Positions 50,123 to 61,304 of a DNA stretch of 64,000 bases are shown in pieces. Every line of letters begins with the position of its first letter. Within the stretch, counting starts at the first letter, position 1. The notes under the pieces were generated by a model that was not told where the DNA came from, ran no database searches, and was given only the letters and a program-made list of their open reading frames with translations. This stretch comes from Puffinus mauretanicus (Eukaryota; Chordata; Aves; Procellariiformes; Procellariidae): NCBI GenBank assembly GCA_023333565.1, contig JAJKFH010002781.1, positions 390,501 through 454,500 on the forward strand, given 5' to 3'. The position numbers were made by a program, and so were the translations under genes.

Positions 50123-51247
50123 TGTGCATTGGGTTTATGTGGCAAGGTTTTGGTAACAGGGGGGCTACTGGGGTGGCTTCTGTGAGAAGATGCGAGAAAC
50201 TTCCCCCATGTTGGACAGAGCCAGCTCCAGCTGGCTCCAAGACAGACCCGCCGCTGGCCAAAGCTGAGCACATCAAAGATTGTGGTAGTGCCTCTGTGAT
50301 AACATATTTAAGAAGGGGTAAAAAATGCTATGCAAAAGCAGCTGGGAGAGAGGAATGAGAATATGTGAGAGAAACAGCCCTGCAGACACCAAGGTCAGCC
50401 AAGAAGGAGGGGGAGGAGCTGCTCCAGGCACTGGAGCAGAGATCCCCTTGCAGCCCGTGGTGAAGACCATGGTGAGGCAGGTTGTCCCCCTGCAGCCCAT
50501 GGAGGTTAATGGTGGAGCAGATATTCACCCTGCAGCCCATGGAGGACCCCACACAGGAGCAGGTGGATGTGTCCTGAAGGAAGCTATGACCCCGTTGGAG
50601 AGCCTGTGCTTGAGCAGGCTCCTAGGAGGAGTTGTGGCCCAGTGGAGAGGAGCCCATGCTGGAGCAGGTTTTCTGGCAGGACCTGTGGCCCAGTGGGGGA
50701 ATCATGCTGGAGCAGTCCGCTCCTGAAGGACTGTACCTGACGGAAAGGACCCAAGCTGAAGCAGTTCATGAAGAACTGCAGTCCGTGGGAAGGACCCACG
50801 TTGGAGCAGTTCATGAAGGACTGTCTCCTGTGGGTGGGACCCCACACTGGAGCAGGGGAAGAGCATGAGGAGGAAGAATTGGTAGAGTCAAAGTGTTATG
50901 AACTAAGCACAGCCCCCATTCCCATGCCCCTGCACCACTCAGGCGGAGGAGGTAGAGAAGCCAGGAGTGAAGTTGAGCCTGGAAAGAAGGGAGGGGTGGG
51001 GGGGAAGGTGTTTTCAGATTTGTTCTTATTTCTCATTATCCTGCTCTCATTTGATTGGTAATAAATTAAATTAATTTCCCCAAGTCAAATCTGTTTTTTC
51101 TGTGCTGGTAATTTATAAGTGACCTCCCTGTCCTTATCTTGATCCATAGGCTTTTTGTTGTATTTTCTCTCTACATCTTGTTGAGGAGGGGAAGTGATAG
51201 AGTGGCTTGGTTGGCACCTGGCAGCCAGCCAAGGTCAACCCACCTCA
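50123..51247 (+). mobile_element. near-complete solo LTR of the GGAGCAG-array family
   Basis: This 1.12-kb LTR begins TGTGCATTGGG and ends CAACCCACCTCA. It carries in order a U3, a TATA-like TATTTAAG (50305-50312), a GCAGACACCAAGGTCAG box, a long array of GGAGCAG-led units (50433 to about 50860), a G-rich run (about 50988-51006), AATAAA (51060-51065) and a U5-like end. If transcription starts just after the TATA-like box, the R region would be about 0.7 kb and would contain the whole array. I know this family as an avian ERV-type LTR, probably ERVL-related, but cannot name it exactly. No retroviral genes flank it. The target-site duplication is not clear: ACTAC lies before it and TACCT after. 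Confidence 0.88.
50433..50860 (+). repeat. degenerate tandem array of GGAGCAG-led units
   Basis: Units begin at about 50433, 50472, 50514, 50556, 50611, 50661, 50709, 50758, 50803 and 50849, spaced 39-55 bases apart. The common pattern is GGAGCAG, then a variable part, then CTGCAGCCCGTGG, then GAAGGACCCACGCT. Several units contain inverted words (CAGTTCATGAAGAACTG; CGTGGG..CCCACG), so the RNA could fold into repeated hairpins. The minus-strand copy at 43.1-43.7 kb carries the same array. Confidence 0.85.
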
Positions 51248-53238
51248 TACCTGTATATTAAAATTTTAATAGCAATTTCTGAGTCTGGCACCATTTTTTG
51301 TCTTGGTTACTGAAGAAAGAGAAAGGATCTTGTGACAATCTCTTTACAGCTTATTACCTGCACGTAGCACAGAAGAACAGAAGAAATTCCTAGAGCCTCT
51401 ATATGGTTTATAGTAAAGGAAAGTCTTTCTTCATATCTCTATAGGAACTTGAAGTGACCAATTCAGTGATGTCCTCTATTGGGAATATACTGTAGAATAT
51501 GGCCTGTGACAAATATTTCTGGAAGTGTGAGTTGTTACATATGCGTCAAAATAGGAAATGACTGTATCTCAAAACATGGCATAGGCCTTATCAACTGTAC
51601 AGCATGTTGTATGGTGGCAGTTCAGTGAAACACTTCTTAAAAGTCCCTAGATTCACCCTTCCAGGACTTGTGTGTTGACCTCTGGTATTCTTGCCATAAT
51701 GACAGTAGTTTCTTTGTCTTAGACTCGTCATTACCTTATGGTGCTTCATATTTTCATCTCAGTTTGAGTCATCAAGCTGTCTGTTTATACAATGAGAGCA
51801 GGTAGATAGATGCCATAGGGAACTGAACTCCTCCAAAATGACAATGTGTCTATGATCTCCCATTATAGTCCCAGATGTCAACAACAAATATAGCATAAAG
51901 ATATTCTGAAGAAGAAAAAGGAACTTGCAAGTGTTTCCTTTTATAGAAGTCTCAGAAAAGCATGCCTCTGCAAGCCAAGCAACAGATGCTTTATTGGCAG
52001 GCTGCCATGTTGACTGTCATTGAGCCTTGGTAGGAGATATTCCTCTGTGGTGTGCATTGTCTTGTGCATCTGTGCTTGCTCATAGGCCCAGTATGGATTG
52101 TCGCATTAATTATTATGTGTCATACACGAGGAACTTGGAGGAAGAAAAATCCTACATCAATGTGAATCTTCTGCATGTAGAATTTCAAAACTTTTATAAT
52201 GTCATAGCTTGTAAGTGTTTCCAAAGTAGTCCTTAATACTGCTGAATAGTCAATCTCAGGAACAGTTTATTAACATGCATTTTATGAAGTTAGGGTCTTA
52301 TGGGACATCTACGCTAGGACTTTACTTCAGATCAGGAGTGTGTTTTTGAAGTGAATCTCTGAGCAGTCCCTCCTTTACCATGCTTTGGCTCACTCTGTGC
52401 TGTGCAGTGGACTCCTTCAGGATGATGCAGAAGAGGAACATGCCCTCTGGGAGGAATCTGATAAGCTCCAGACACTTTGGGCTTTCAGATCATGGGTTCG
52501 TATGTGACTTAATCTGAAGTCAGCCTCAGAACTTGGATAGTGTGGCTCAGCATCAAATAGTTCACTCTACAGATCTTCTCTTATTGGCCTAAACTACTTC
52601 AAACATTGTCAGGGTGCAGTGAGGGATAGCTGTGGGACGAGAGCAGGATGGGAAGCGATGGGGGCTGCAGGGCAAGGACCTTTCCCTTAATGAATATGTT
52701 TGGAATTTCTTTGTTCAAAGGGTCCCAGATTTGCTCTGGAAGGTGGATGTTGTCATTTATTATGACAAATCAATTTTCAAAACAGATTGTATATTCATGT
52801 GTATTTTTGAAGAGTCTGAACATTAAACTCATGTCCTGGCATACTGACATCATTTAGAGAAAGCCATTCGTCTGTCCTTGGCATAAACAAATCATACCAC
52901 TTTTTAATAAGAATAGTAATAGACAAATTTGCAGGTTGTGTACTATTATGTCTTAAGAAAGTCTGTTCTCTGGGCCAGACCTCCAAGTGGTAATCCTTTT
53001 TGGCTCTTAGTATCAAGAGGAACTCAGAGACATTTGCCAAGGGAAGAAACTGAACTCCTGTTCAGGGTTGTTAGTTAGGATCTATGCTACAGTATATGGT
53101 CCAGAGATGTTCATTAACCGTCAGGTACACTGTTACTCTGGAGTGGCGAACACCCAGATCTAATGCACAACATGTAAGCCTGGGCCAGTCATTGTATGCA
53201 TGAAATTCATTCTGCCCTAATGTAACCACCTACAACCT

Positions 53239-53254
53239 GTGTAGAAGTCTACAC
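53239..53254. repeat. 16-bp near-perfect palindrome
   Basis: GTGTAGA and TCTACAC are exact reverse complements separated by AG. Confidence 0.85.
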
Positions 53255-53610
53255 TGCACATGTCTAATGGTGGACGAGACAATCCCATCACCTATGATTT
53301 TACTCTTGATTAGTGATTTCACTTTTGGAGTACAATGGTAGGAGAACTGTAGCCCTAGATATGCAGAAAACCTTACAACGGTTGGGCAATAGTAACTAGT
53401 CTTATTTGGGAGCTATTTTTAAGAAATTGTTTCAAATTTTTTGTCACTATTTTTATGTGCACTCAAAAGATGTTTATATATTTGCAAAATAAAAATATGT
53501 ATGGTAGTAACTGGAAAAAAATTTCAAACTGAAGAGTGCATTCAATTGTAAATGACGCTCAAATGACTTCATAATAATGAACATGGTCCTATGTATTAAA
53601 CTTATGTCTG

Positions 53611-53655
53611 TGTTTATATACGTGTTCATATATATATGTATATGTACATACATAA
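53611..53655. repeat. (TA/TG)n simple repeat
   Basis: An impure run of ATAT, GTAT and ACAT words. Confidence 0.85.
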
Positions 53656-54276
53656 TTCTGTGAGAAATGTGAAGGTGAAAAATTAACTTTGCATTAAAGT
53701 AGTATTATTCAAGTTTTTATCTTGCCAAACTCTACTACTACTGAGATCTGAAAATCAGAATCATCTATTTCTTTTCATTTATCTGATCTTCACCTAATGC
53801 ACACCTTGTTTCAGAGTTTTCCAAAAGATTATAATTTTGTGAAAAGATCTGGAATTCCGGTGGCTGGCTGCTAGGATCTTCAAAGGGTCCTGCAAGCCTG
53901 AGTATCTAACTCCCGTTACAGCGGGTATAATTCGGGTACTTCTCTCTCTCTGTTTTCTTTGAATATTCCAGACAATTTGTTTCCTAACCCCTCACTGCTA
54001 CACACCCCCAGGATGCACACTTGTAAGAGCTAGGTAGAGAGCTGGGCCAGTAGAGATTGAAGCCTATTTTTTAGATAAATGTTGATTAAGTAAGTCTTGA
54101 TAACTAGTTGATACAAATGAAGTCTAAACCAAACCTATTTGTTTCCCCCGTCACAATCCTATAGAGTCTTTAAACCATTGGTGGTGTTATGTAAAAAAAA
54201 ATGTATGCAAGACATAGCAAAGGACTTTGAAAGGATGAATGGAAAGATTCCTGTATATTGTGTGTCTTTTTTACAG

Positions 54277-54468
54277 TGTTCAAACTCTCCCCTGGAAACA
54301 GCATCACATCTATAACACTTCAAAAAGACCCTGGGGAGAGGCCTGTGGATTCTCCTCCCTCTGAAGTCTTTGAAGGTCCGAGAACTATTTTGAAAAGAGA
54401 GAAATATGATGTTGCAAAAATAGATTTTAGAGGCCAGATTCTGATCTTAGTTTTATTAGAGTCCATAG
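54277..54468 (+). other. candidate internal exon (weak)
   Basis: An acceptor with a good pyrimidine tract (GTGTGTCTTTTTTACAG, ending 54276) precedes a 192-base segment, exactly 64 codons. It ends at a donor-like GTAGGT (54469-54474). Read in phase 1 it is open throughout, with FKLSPGNSITS, DPGERPVDSPPSEVFEG and KREKYDVAKIDFRGQ among the residues, then a hydrophobic end. Phase 1 at both sides makes it compatible with the candidate exon at 49522-49609. I recognise no family. The donor lies in a (GGTA)-repeat, which is weak evidence, and open frames of this length are common here by chance. Confidence 0.15.
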
Positions 54469-54474
54469 GTAGGT

Positions 54475-55605
54475 AGGTATTCACAGAGGCAATAGAGCAT
54501 CTCTGTAGTTACTCAGTGGTAACTTGTGGGGGTGCATTCTCCCCCCTCTCCTGGGGCCTCTTCTTTAAGCGGCCTCTAAACCACTCATTCGTGACATAAT
54601 TAAGATCAGATTGTATGTAAACTTACTTTCAAGCAGGCTACAGATAACTTCAAAGTCAATTTAAAAACCAGCCAGTTTTTCTCTACTGAGACTAGCTCTC
54701 CCTCCAGTCACCAACAGAGAGAAAAGCAGATCTCACGGCTGGGGTAAAATTTTAGAGTGACAATGTCAGTGCACACCAAATGATCAAGGTTATTGGTACC
54801 CTAAAGCTCTGTATGCTGTTCATTTTAAGCTGATTAAACTGAATAAAAAACATTAATACATTTAAAATGTCAATTTGTTTGTTAATGTTAATTTCTTTCC
54901 TAAAACTGGATGTTGCTTTAGTGATTCAAGCCTGTAAATCTGTTGGACTAACATGGAATTGTCAAAATATTCAGTGTTAATGTAAACATGTTTGTATAAC
55001 AGATACTGAGTGTGGTTGCGTGGATTTCTTTTAACTTTGGCTAATCAATTTCATAAGAGACTGATGATCTGTCTTGTGCTCTAGGGACAGTTTTTCAAAT
55101 GAGTTCTGACATAAAATATCACAGATGGGAATACAGATATCAGGTTAAAGTAAAAGGGGGAGGAAGGGGAGTACCCATGCAGCTTTCATTAGGGTCTGTA
55201 CTTAGCTCCCTAACTTAGGAGCCTTGAGTCATGGTCACTGGAGAGAAAATGGGAGTCCATAGGATGACTCCGGACTCCTGTGTGGCAGTAGCTAGGTCTT
55301 ACCCACATCTCTGAGCACTCTCTGGAGAGGTCTGTTTCTCTCCATAGATATAGCTTTGGGGAATAGAGGCTGCCAACTGAGGAACCTAAGACATATTGTT
55401 TCTTTAGACCCTTTCAAAAATCCTACTAATTTCCACTTCATACCTGTAGGGCTGAAGCTGAAAATTTATTTATTCTGGTGATTTTGTCACAAATTAGCAA
55501 CCTAAACACAAAAGAATTTGAGGCAGAGAATGATTTTGACTTCAAAGCTCAAATTGATTTACTTTTTGTGAGATGAAAAACCAGCTCATTCATTTGTTCC
55601 TGGTC
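54475..55605. other. unique AT-rich sequence, no gene seen
   Basis: No gene recognised in this stretch. AT-rich text with ATTAA/TTAAT words lies at about 54825-54900. Confidence 0.5.
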
Positions 55606-55611
55606 CTCCAT

Positions 55612-55683
55612 GCCCTATAGAGGAGGTAAAGTGAGTGAGTGGCTGGTGAGTGCTTAGTTGCTGGCTGGGATCAACCCACCACA
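55612..55683 (+). mobile_element. short 3' end of an ERV LTR
   Basis: The text GAGGAGGTAAAGTGAGTGAG, then GGCTGGTGAGTGCTTAGTTG, then CTGGGATCAACCCACCACA matches the U5 terminus of avian ERVL-type LTRs. It also resembles the last 65 bases of the LTR at 50123-51247. Only about 70 bases remain. It lies about 120 bases from the complete LTR at 55802-56310 but in the opposite orientation. Confidence 0.55.
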
Positions 55684-55801
55684 CTGGTCTAAACTGGACT
55701 GAAGGGATAGGGGTAAACATTGGTGTGAGGCTCTCTTCCTCACGAGTGTGCCATAAAATAGAACCTTTGGAATGGAAATTGCTATCTGCATTCTATCCAT
55801 C

Positions 55802-56310
55802 TGTCGTGGTTTGATCTGGCAGGTGGCCAAATACCACGCAGCCGCTCACTCACTCCCCCCGCCCCCCCAGTGGGACGGGGAGAGAATCAGAAGGATAGGA
55901 GTGGGAAAAACTCGTGGGTTGAGATAAAGACAGTTTAATAGAACAGAAGAGGGAAAATAATAATAATAATAATGATAGAATATACAAAATGAGTGATACA
56001 CAATGCAATTGCTCACCACCCGTGCTGACTGATAACCAAGTAGCGATCGGTACTTCCTGGATCACGCCTACCGTTCATATACTGAGCATGACGTCACATG
56101 GTGTGGAATACCCCATTAGCCAGCTGGGCTGGCTGTTCCCTCCCATCTTGTGTACCTAGCTCAGTCAGTAGGCATGGGAGCTGTCCTTGGACTAGGAGGG
56201 CACTTAGCAACAACTGAAAACATCAGTGTGTTATCAACATTCTCCTCGTACTAAATCCAAAACACAGCACTAGGAAGAAATTTAACCCTATCCCAGCTGA
56301 AACTAAGACA
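55802..56310 (-). mobile_element. complete ERVL-type solo LTR with 5-bp target duplication
   Basis: A 509-base solo LTR on the minus strand, beginning TGTCTTAGTTTCAGC (at 56310) and ending CACGACA (at 55802). It is flanked by the perfect 5-bp duplication CCATC at 55797-55801 and 56311-56315, the duplication length typical of ERVL elements. Internal signals on the minus strand are a perfect CRE (TGACGTCA, 56089-56096), a TATA-like TATATGA just downstream (about 56076-56082), a (TTA)n run (about 55957-55973) and an ATTAAA poly(A) signal (complement at 55934-55939). The sequence has the familiar avian ERVL LTR landmarks, such as CTGTCTTTATCTCAACCC. No viral genes remain, consistent with LTR-LTR recombination. 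Confidence 0.95.
56076..56096 (-). promoter_or_regulatory. CRE plus TATA-like box of solo LTR promoter
   Basis: TGACGTCA (56089-56096) is the full palindromic CREB/ATF site. On the minus strand it stands about 7 bases upstream of a TATATGA box. This is the core-promoter arrangement of the LTR, and both elements look intact, so minus-strand promoter activity is possible. The inference rests on motifs only. Confidence 0.6.
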
Positions 56311-56375
56311 CCATCTCACTTAATGAAAAAATTTTAAATGTTATATCACTGAGTGATGTGATTCTGTCTCTGCAG

Positions 56376-56464
56376 CTATGTCACCCCTGAATTCCCCTGT
56401 GATCAACAGATTCAGAGAAATGAGTACTATGAAGAACTTGGAAGATACCTATAAATCCTTATGA
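56376..56464 (+). other. candidate terminal exon (weak)
   Basis: The acceptor GATTCTGTCTCTGCAG ends at 56375. Two frames stay open for 25-28 codons afterwards. In phase 1, an ATG (56378) starts MSPLNSPVINRFREM and the frame ends at TGA (56462-56464). In phase 2 the frame reads YVTPEFPCDQQ and ends at TAA (56452-56454). Phase 1 is compatible with the candidate exon at 54277-54468. Neither peptide is recognised. The ERVL-type LTR ends only 65 bases upstream, so if the exon is real the LTR inserted close to its splice site. Confidence 0.15.
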
Positions 56465-58930
56465 ATGTATGTTACATACCTCATTTTTTATTATTGTTAT
56501 GATGTAGTTTATGCAATCATACGAGAAAATATTGACAGGAATGGACAGTGTACTTGTCTGGGAGCACGCGGTTTAGTTTCATGTACTACCATTTGGTGGC
56601 TTTTCAAAGATGTCACTGGAAGGTTCTTTTCGGGAAAGTTCCCAGCTTGGAACGTCTCATAATCTGCTGATTTGAGGCAGAACAAAAGTCTTTGGAATAG
56701 ATAAATAAGCTCTAAACTCTTGACTTTGAGGAAAAGATACTGGGACCCATGCTGTTGCTTTGTACTGAGAGTCTGTGTCTGGGGTAGCAACTCAAGCTTT
56801 GAACAGAGATCTTCAACCTATACAGTATCCTAGAGATCTTCCTGCAGCTGCCAAAAAGAGATTTTTCCCAGTTTAAAAATATTGTGGCTGTAAATGTCTT
56901 CAAGAGTATGGTTTGTTTGCAGGCAAAACACATACTGAGGGATTGACAGCATGAGCCATCTACCCAAAGTGCTTGTATTCACCTGCCATTCCTTTTGTTG
57001 CTGACATAATAGAAGATAACTGAGTTCAGTGCGATTTGGAGAGAGACGAACTGGCAGAAAGGCATCTTGCTTCATGGAGCCCAGAGTACTATATGCATTT
57101 CAACCAAATGCTTTACATGCCATGGCGAAGCAGATGACAAGCAGGTCTGGTCACCTTCAATTATTTCTCATATATTTGTTGCAAGACCTTTGCCCATCAG
57201 TAGAAATAATTTAAGATTATTTATAATCCCATAGGCGTTAGTCTGGTTTCTTCTGATTAGATTGAATATCAAAGAAAGCAAGCTGTGTCTGCCAGAGTGA
57301 GAAAACAGTGATGGGTTCCAGCATTTTTTATGCAGTCCTGAATGTACAAAAGGTCCTGCTCCTCTGAATGAAGTAGAAAGCAAATATCAGGCAGCAATAC
57401 CTTTTCTCAGTGAAATTCCAGGCAGTGTGCAAGCCAACAATTCCTATTTATTTTTTTCAGGGAGCATGCCCCACTCCCTGGTCAACATTGCTGACTTATC
57501 TGTATGTCCTTGCTGTGCTGCTGGTGCCTGCTTTCTGTGCACGCTGCAGTGTGTAAGCAGAGCTCAGTAACTTGTTTTTTATCCATCTCCCAATACAGCT
57601 TTTCTGCCCATCACATTCAAGACTGCAGGCCCATTTTGCATGTGCCAGAATTTCTGGGTGATGTTTTCCATTATTTCATCTTTCTGTTCCACGGAGGGAC
57701 TGGATGGTTTCTCACAACAATTCTGAATGAACGGCAACTGTTAGATCTGCGGTCGTCAGTGGGGTTCTGCATAAGCACTCCACATAATGACAGCTACAGG
57801 AGGGGAAGAAGAAAGGAAAAAGTTGGACTAGATTCAGAGAATTGTCCAAACAGTATCACGTTAGGTTGTATAGTCATTTAAGAAGAGCAGTTATCCGGAC
57901 TATTTGCCCTTGTAAATACTCTGTATTAGTCAGCAGATGGCATTCATTGTACATTAACTATTCCACCAATATTACCACAAGTACTTTAAAACACAAAGCA
58001 TATGGTTTCCTCAAAGAGACACATTATTTCCTCATTTGCAGTTCAGTGTTAATTGTGAACTATTTAGTGATAAACAAAGAAGGTAATTTTTCATCCCCAT
58101 TTACTTTGAGTAACAGATTTAATAGAGTCTACCATTGTGCAAAATGTAAATAAGACCCATGGTGGCAAAAGGGTTTTCAGGGTATACAAGCTAATAGAAG
58201 GTCACACATTGGCTTTTGGCACGAAACTTGACAGCACTGCTGAAACATTTTGGATAAGACTAATTGAGAGGTTCCAGCAAAGTGCCAAAAGGGGAAAATA
58301 TCTCTTTTCTCCCCTCATCATGAGTTCAGAAAGCCAAAAGCTCGCTTAAAATGGCTTTGAAATACATTTTCTCATTTTCATTGTTAATGCAGGGCCAAAC
58401 TGGAATGGTGATGGCATACCCCAACCTCATAAAAGTGCCGATAATCTGCACAGACTGCCTTTTCAATAGCTCAGGGGAGGAGCCTGGCCCTTCCACACAA
58501 CCCTGATGCACACACTGTTCTCTGGCATGCCTTGCACCTATATTCATACCCATCTGTCTAGATGGCATAATGCCTGCTCATAAGGTGTCATATCAGTTTC
58601 AATAGGGCACAAGTGCCAATTAAAGATTGCTTTGCAGCTAGAGTGTAGAATGTGGAAAGTGTCATTTTCCTTTACAAGGGGAAAGTGCTAGTGGAAAATA
58701 AAGATAAAATGAAGGCCATGTGCTTCAGTCCTTGGATTACAGTTACTAATATTATTTGGAGACATGAAAGGCAAAATTTTTATTGCAGAGAATTTGCAAA
58801 AGGCTCATCTATTTTCACTGATTTCATGAATGAATTTATGACAATTTATAGTACCTTTTTTCAAAGATGTCTATGAATACAGAAATAATTTTGCAAGTGA
58901 TAATTTAATATAGTAATACAAACTATTAAG

Positions 58931-58970
58931 CGCACACACACATATGTATATATATTTGTATACACACATG
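58931..58970. repeat. (CA)n(TA)n microsatellite
   Basis: CACACACA followed by TATATATA and another ACACAC run. Confidence 0.9.
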
Positions 58971-59453
58971 ATTTATTTCCCTTTTTCCCAAGCCCTGCTA
59001 TTTCATTATGCAAATTCTAGTTTTAAATAGTCATAAGCAACTTGAGCTAATTCATGATGCAAAGTCTGCAGACTGTACATGCTTCCAACCATTCACCAAA
59101 TTCTGCACTCATGGAAATGGTTAAACTTGAACAAGCATTACCAGGAATGTTTTCATTTAAAATAGGAGAATACATATTCCAACAGCTTTCCCTCATCCTC
59201 ATTTTTCTTCTTCTAATTGCTGTTTGTGAGCTTCCTTAGACAGAATTATAAGTGCACCTGCTTAACAGAGGATAAAGTCAGCTACTTTTTCATTTCACGT
59301 ATCCTGCATGGAAGTCTGAAGTACAATACGATTTAGTTATCACATGCTGTAATCCACTATTAGGTAGCTCAGTGTAACAATGAGGAGACAAAGAACTGTC
59401 CTAAATGATAGTACGCTATTAAACATGCCAGTAACTTATATCCACAGAGATGT

Positions 59454-59485
59454 CATTACATCTAGATGCCATTACATCTAGATGC
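59454..59485. repeat. perfect 16-bp tandem duplication
   Basis: CATTACATCTAGATGC occurs twice with no mismatch (59454-59469 and 59470-59485). Each copy contains the palindrome CATCTAGATG. Perfect identity suggests a recent duplication, possibly polymorphic. Confidence 0.95.
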
Positions 59486-61304
59486 GAAATACCCTGGGTT
59501 CTGGCGTGATGCTCTTAGTATGCATGGGAGCTAGTTGGCTGTGTATTTGGGAGTCAAGCTTGACAAGTTTGGATGGTACACAGGTGGATACTTTACTTTC
59601 ATAACATTTTTATCTCCGTGCAAAAAGACCATGGCATTGCATAGGAGAACTCCTTCTTGCCCATCTTTCTCCACCCTGCTAAGGAGGAAAGAGGTGAAGG
59701 AACTCACACGAGCACAGAGGAACACACATGAGGATTGCTATATTAATGATTTTCTCACAAGGAAAACTTTTTCTCTGCTGAACTTAATATTCGGCATCTG
59801 GGCAAAAGAGTCACCAAATCACGTGCTGTTTTTTTTTAAGTAAGTGGCAGTTCTTTAGGAGACAGCTTAGTTAATAGCTATATGCTTGTCCTGTACTTTC
59901 AAAGAATTTTGCTAATGTCCATAATAAGCTTTTAATTTGTAATCGCAGAAAATGTTTCCTACACTGAGGGAAATACAGACAAATTTCAATGGGTGTATGT
60001 CTAAAAAGGGACTTCTTAACCTGCAGGAGAGAATCTCAGAGCTTTTACTATGACCCGTGCTATTTTTCTGAACTGAAATGGGAAATTTTTTAGCTGTGTA
60101 TACATAACATCTAGCGTATATGTACCTCATGGTACAGACACACCCACAGCTTCTCTCCAGGTGAGGAGATACAGAATATTTCAGGTCACTGACTCAAATG
60201 TATTTCAGACCTGTTCAGTGAGCCATGAAAACTCAGTCAGTGTGATCACCGGTTGTTCATGTCCCCCATCATAAACAATAATTACAGTGGTGGTTACTGT
60301 GACCAGCAGGAAAATGCCATCCAAGTTAGGGGGAAGCATGTGCTCCAGGGGTAACGCCACTGTGGGTTGATTTATGCAAGACTCCTTGTTCTGGCCTGAG
60401 CCTAAAGATCCAGGATAGTCCTTTCTTTAATGTCATTTTACATTTGAAATTATTATCTCTGTAAGTCGATTCCTCCCGCACAGGGCATAAGGTGAGATGT
60501 GTCTTTATGGTCTGTAATTACTGGGGATAGGAAATGGAGCAAATAAAGCCAGAAGCATCAATGACTGTCAATTGAGACAGGGGGAATTTTTGTCTCCCAA
60601 ATCAGTTTTAGGCTCTGCAGGTTCCAAGGACATAAGTTATGACAGAAAGAGAAAAGGGCCATCTGGTCCAATTTGTCTCCGTGTTTGTGCTGTTCTGAAT
60701 CCCAGCTCTTAGTTTATTCTCCAAATTCCTTATTTTCCTTTCCTTCCACAGACACCATTTGATATTTATCACAGACTGTACAACCATTTGCTTTCATTAT
60801 TTTCCTAGGTGATTTTGAAATTGTATGTGTGACCTCAGTGCCACATTCTCCTCTACTGTGTTCCACCTGTGTTTTGCTTTTTGTTCCTGTTTTTTAGTTA
60901 ACATTCTGCAAACCTTTCAGCATATTACTGGTGCAAATTACCTTAATATACATTATTGCTCAGTCTGTCCTAAGATTTTGCAAGCTTCTGTGACATGATC
61001 TTTCAGCCTAATCTATTTTCTGTAGCTATAACTCAAAGGGCTTTGTTGGAACAGTACATTTTATTTGGTTATATTCTTTTTATTCCAGCTGGCTGTTACT
61101 ATATTACACAGATCAGTACCGTGACCTATATTCAGAAAGACCACTGTTGAAATGGAACGATGAATATCTCAATATTACTAGATAACAATGTGTTTACAAC
61201 TACATGGTCTCCGCCCCGCTCACATTCCTCTCATTTACTTGACACAAAATCCATTATTTCAGAAGCTCCAGATTCAAGCTTGGGTCTGGCACTATGATAG
61301 AAAT

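Larger units (their letters stand above)
51250..54270. other. unique sequence, no gene seen
   Basis: No gene recognised. Distinctive only are the near-palindrome at 53239-53254 and an AT-rich simple-sequence patch at 53611-53655. Confidence 0.55.

Noticed and set aside
43084..51247. Idea that the two GGAGCAG-array LTRs are the two ends of one provirus
   Set aside because: They lie in opposite orientation, one is truncated at both ends, and no retroviral genes lie between them.
57504..57881. 125-codon ATG frame with a leucine/cysteine-rich start
   Set aside because: The start looks somewhat like a signal peptide, but the rest shows no domain. Open frames of this size are expected by chance here, and no promoter or repeat-independent support is visible.
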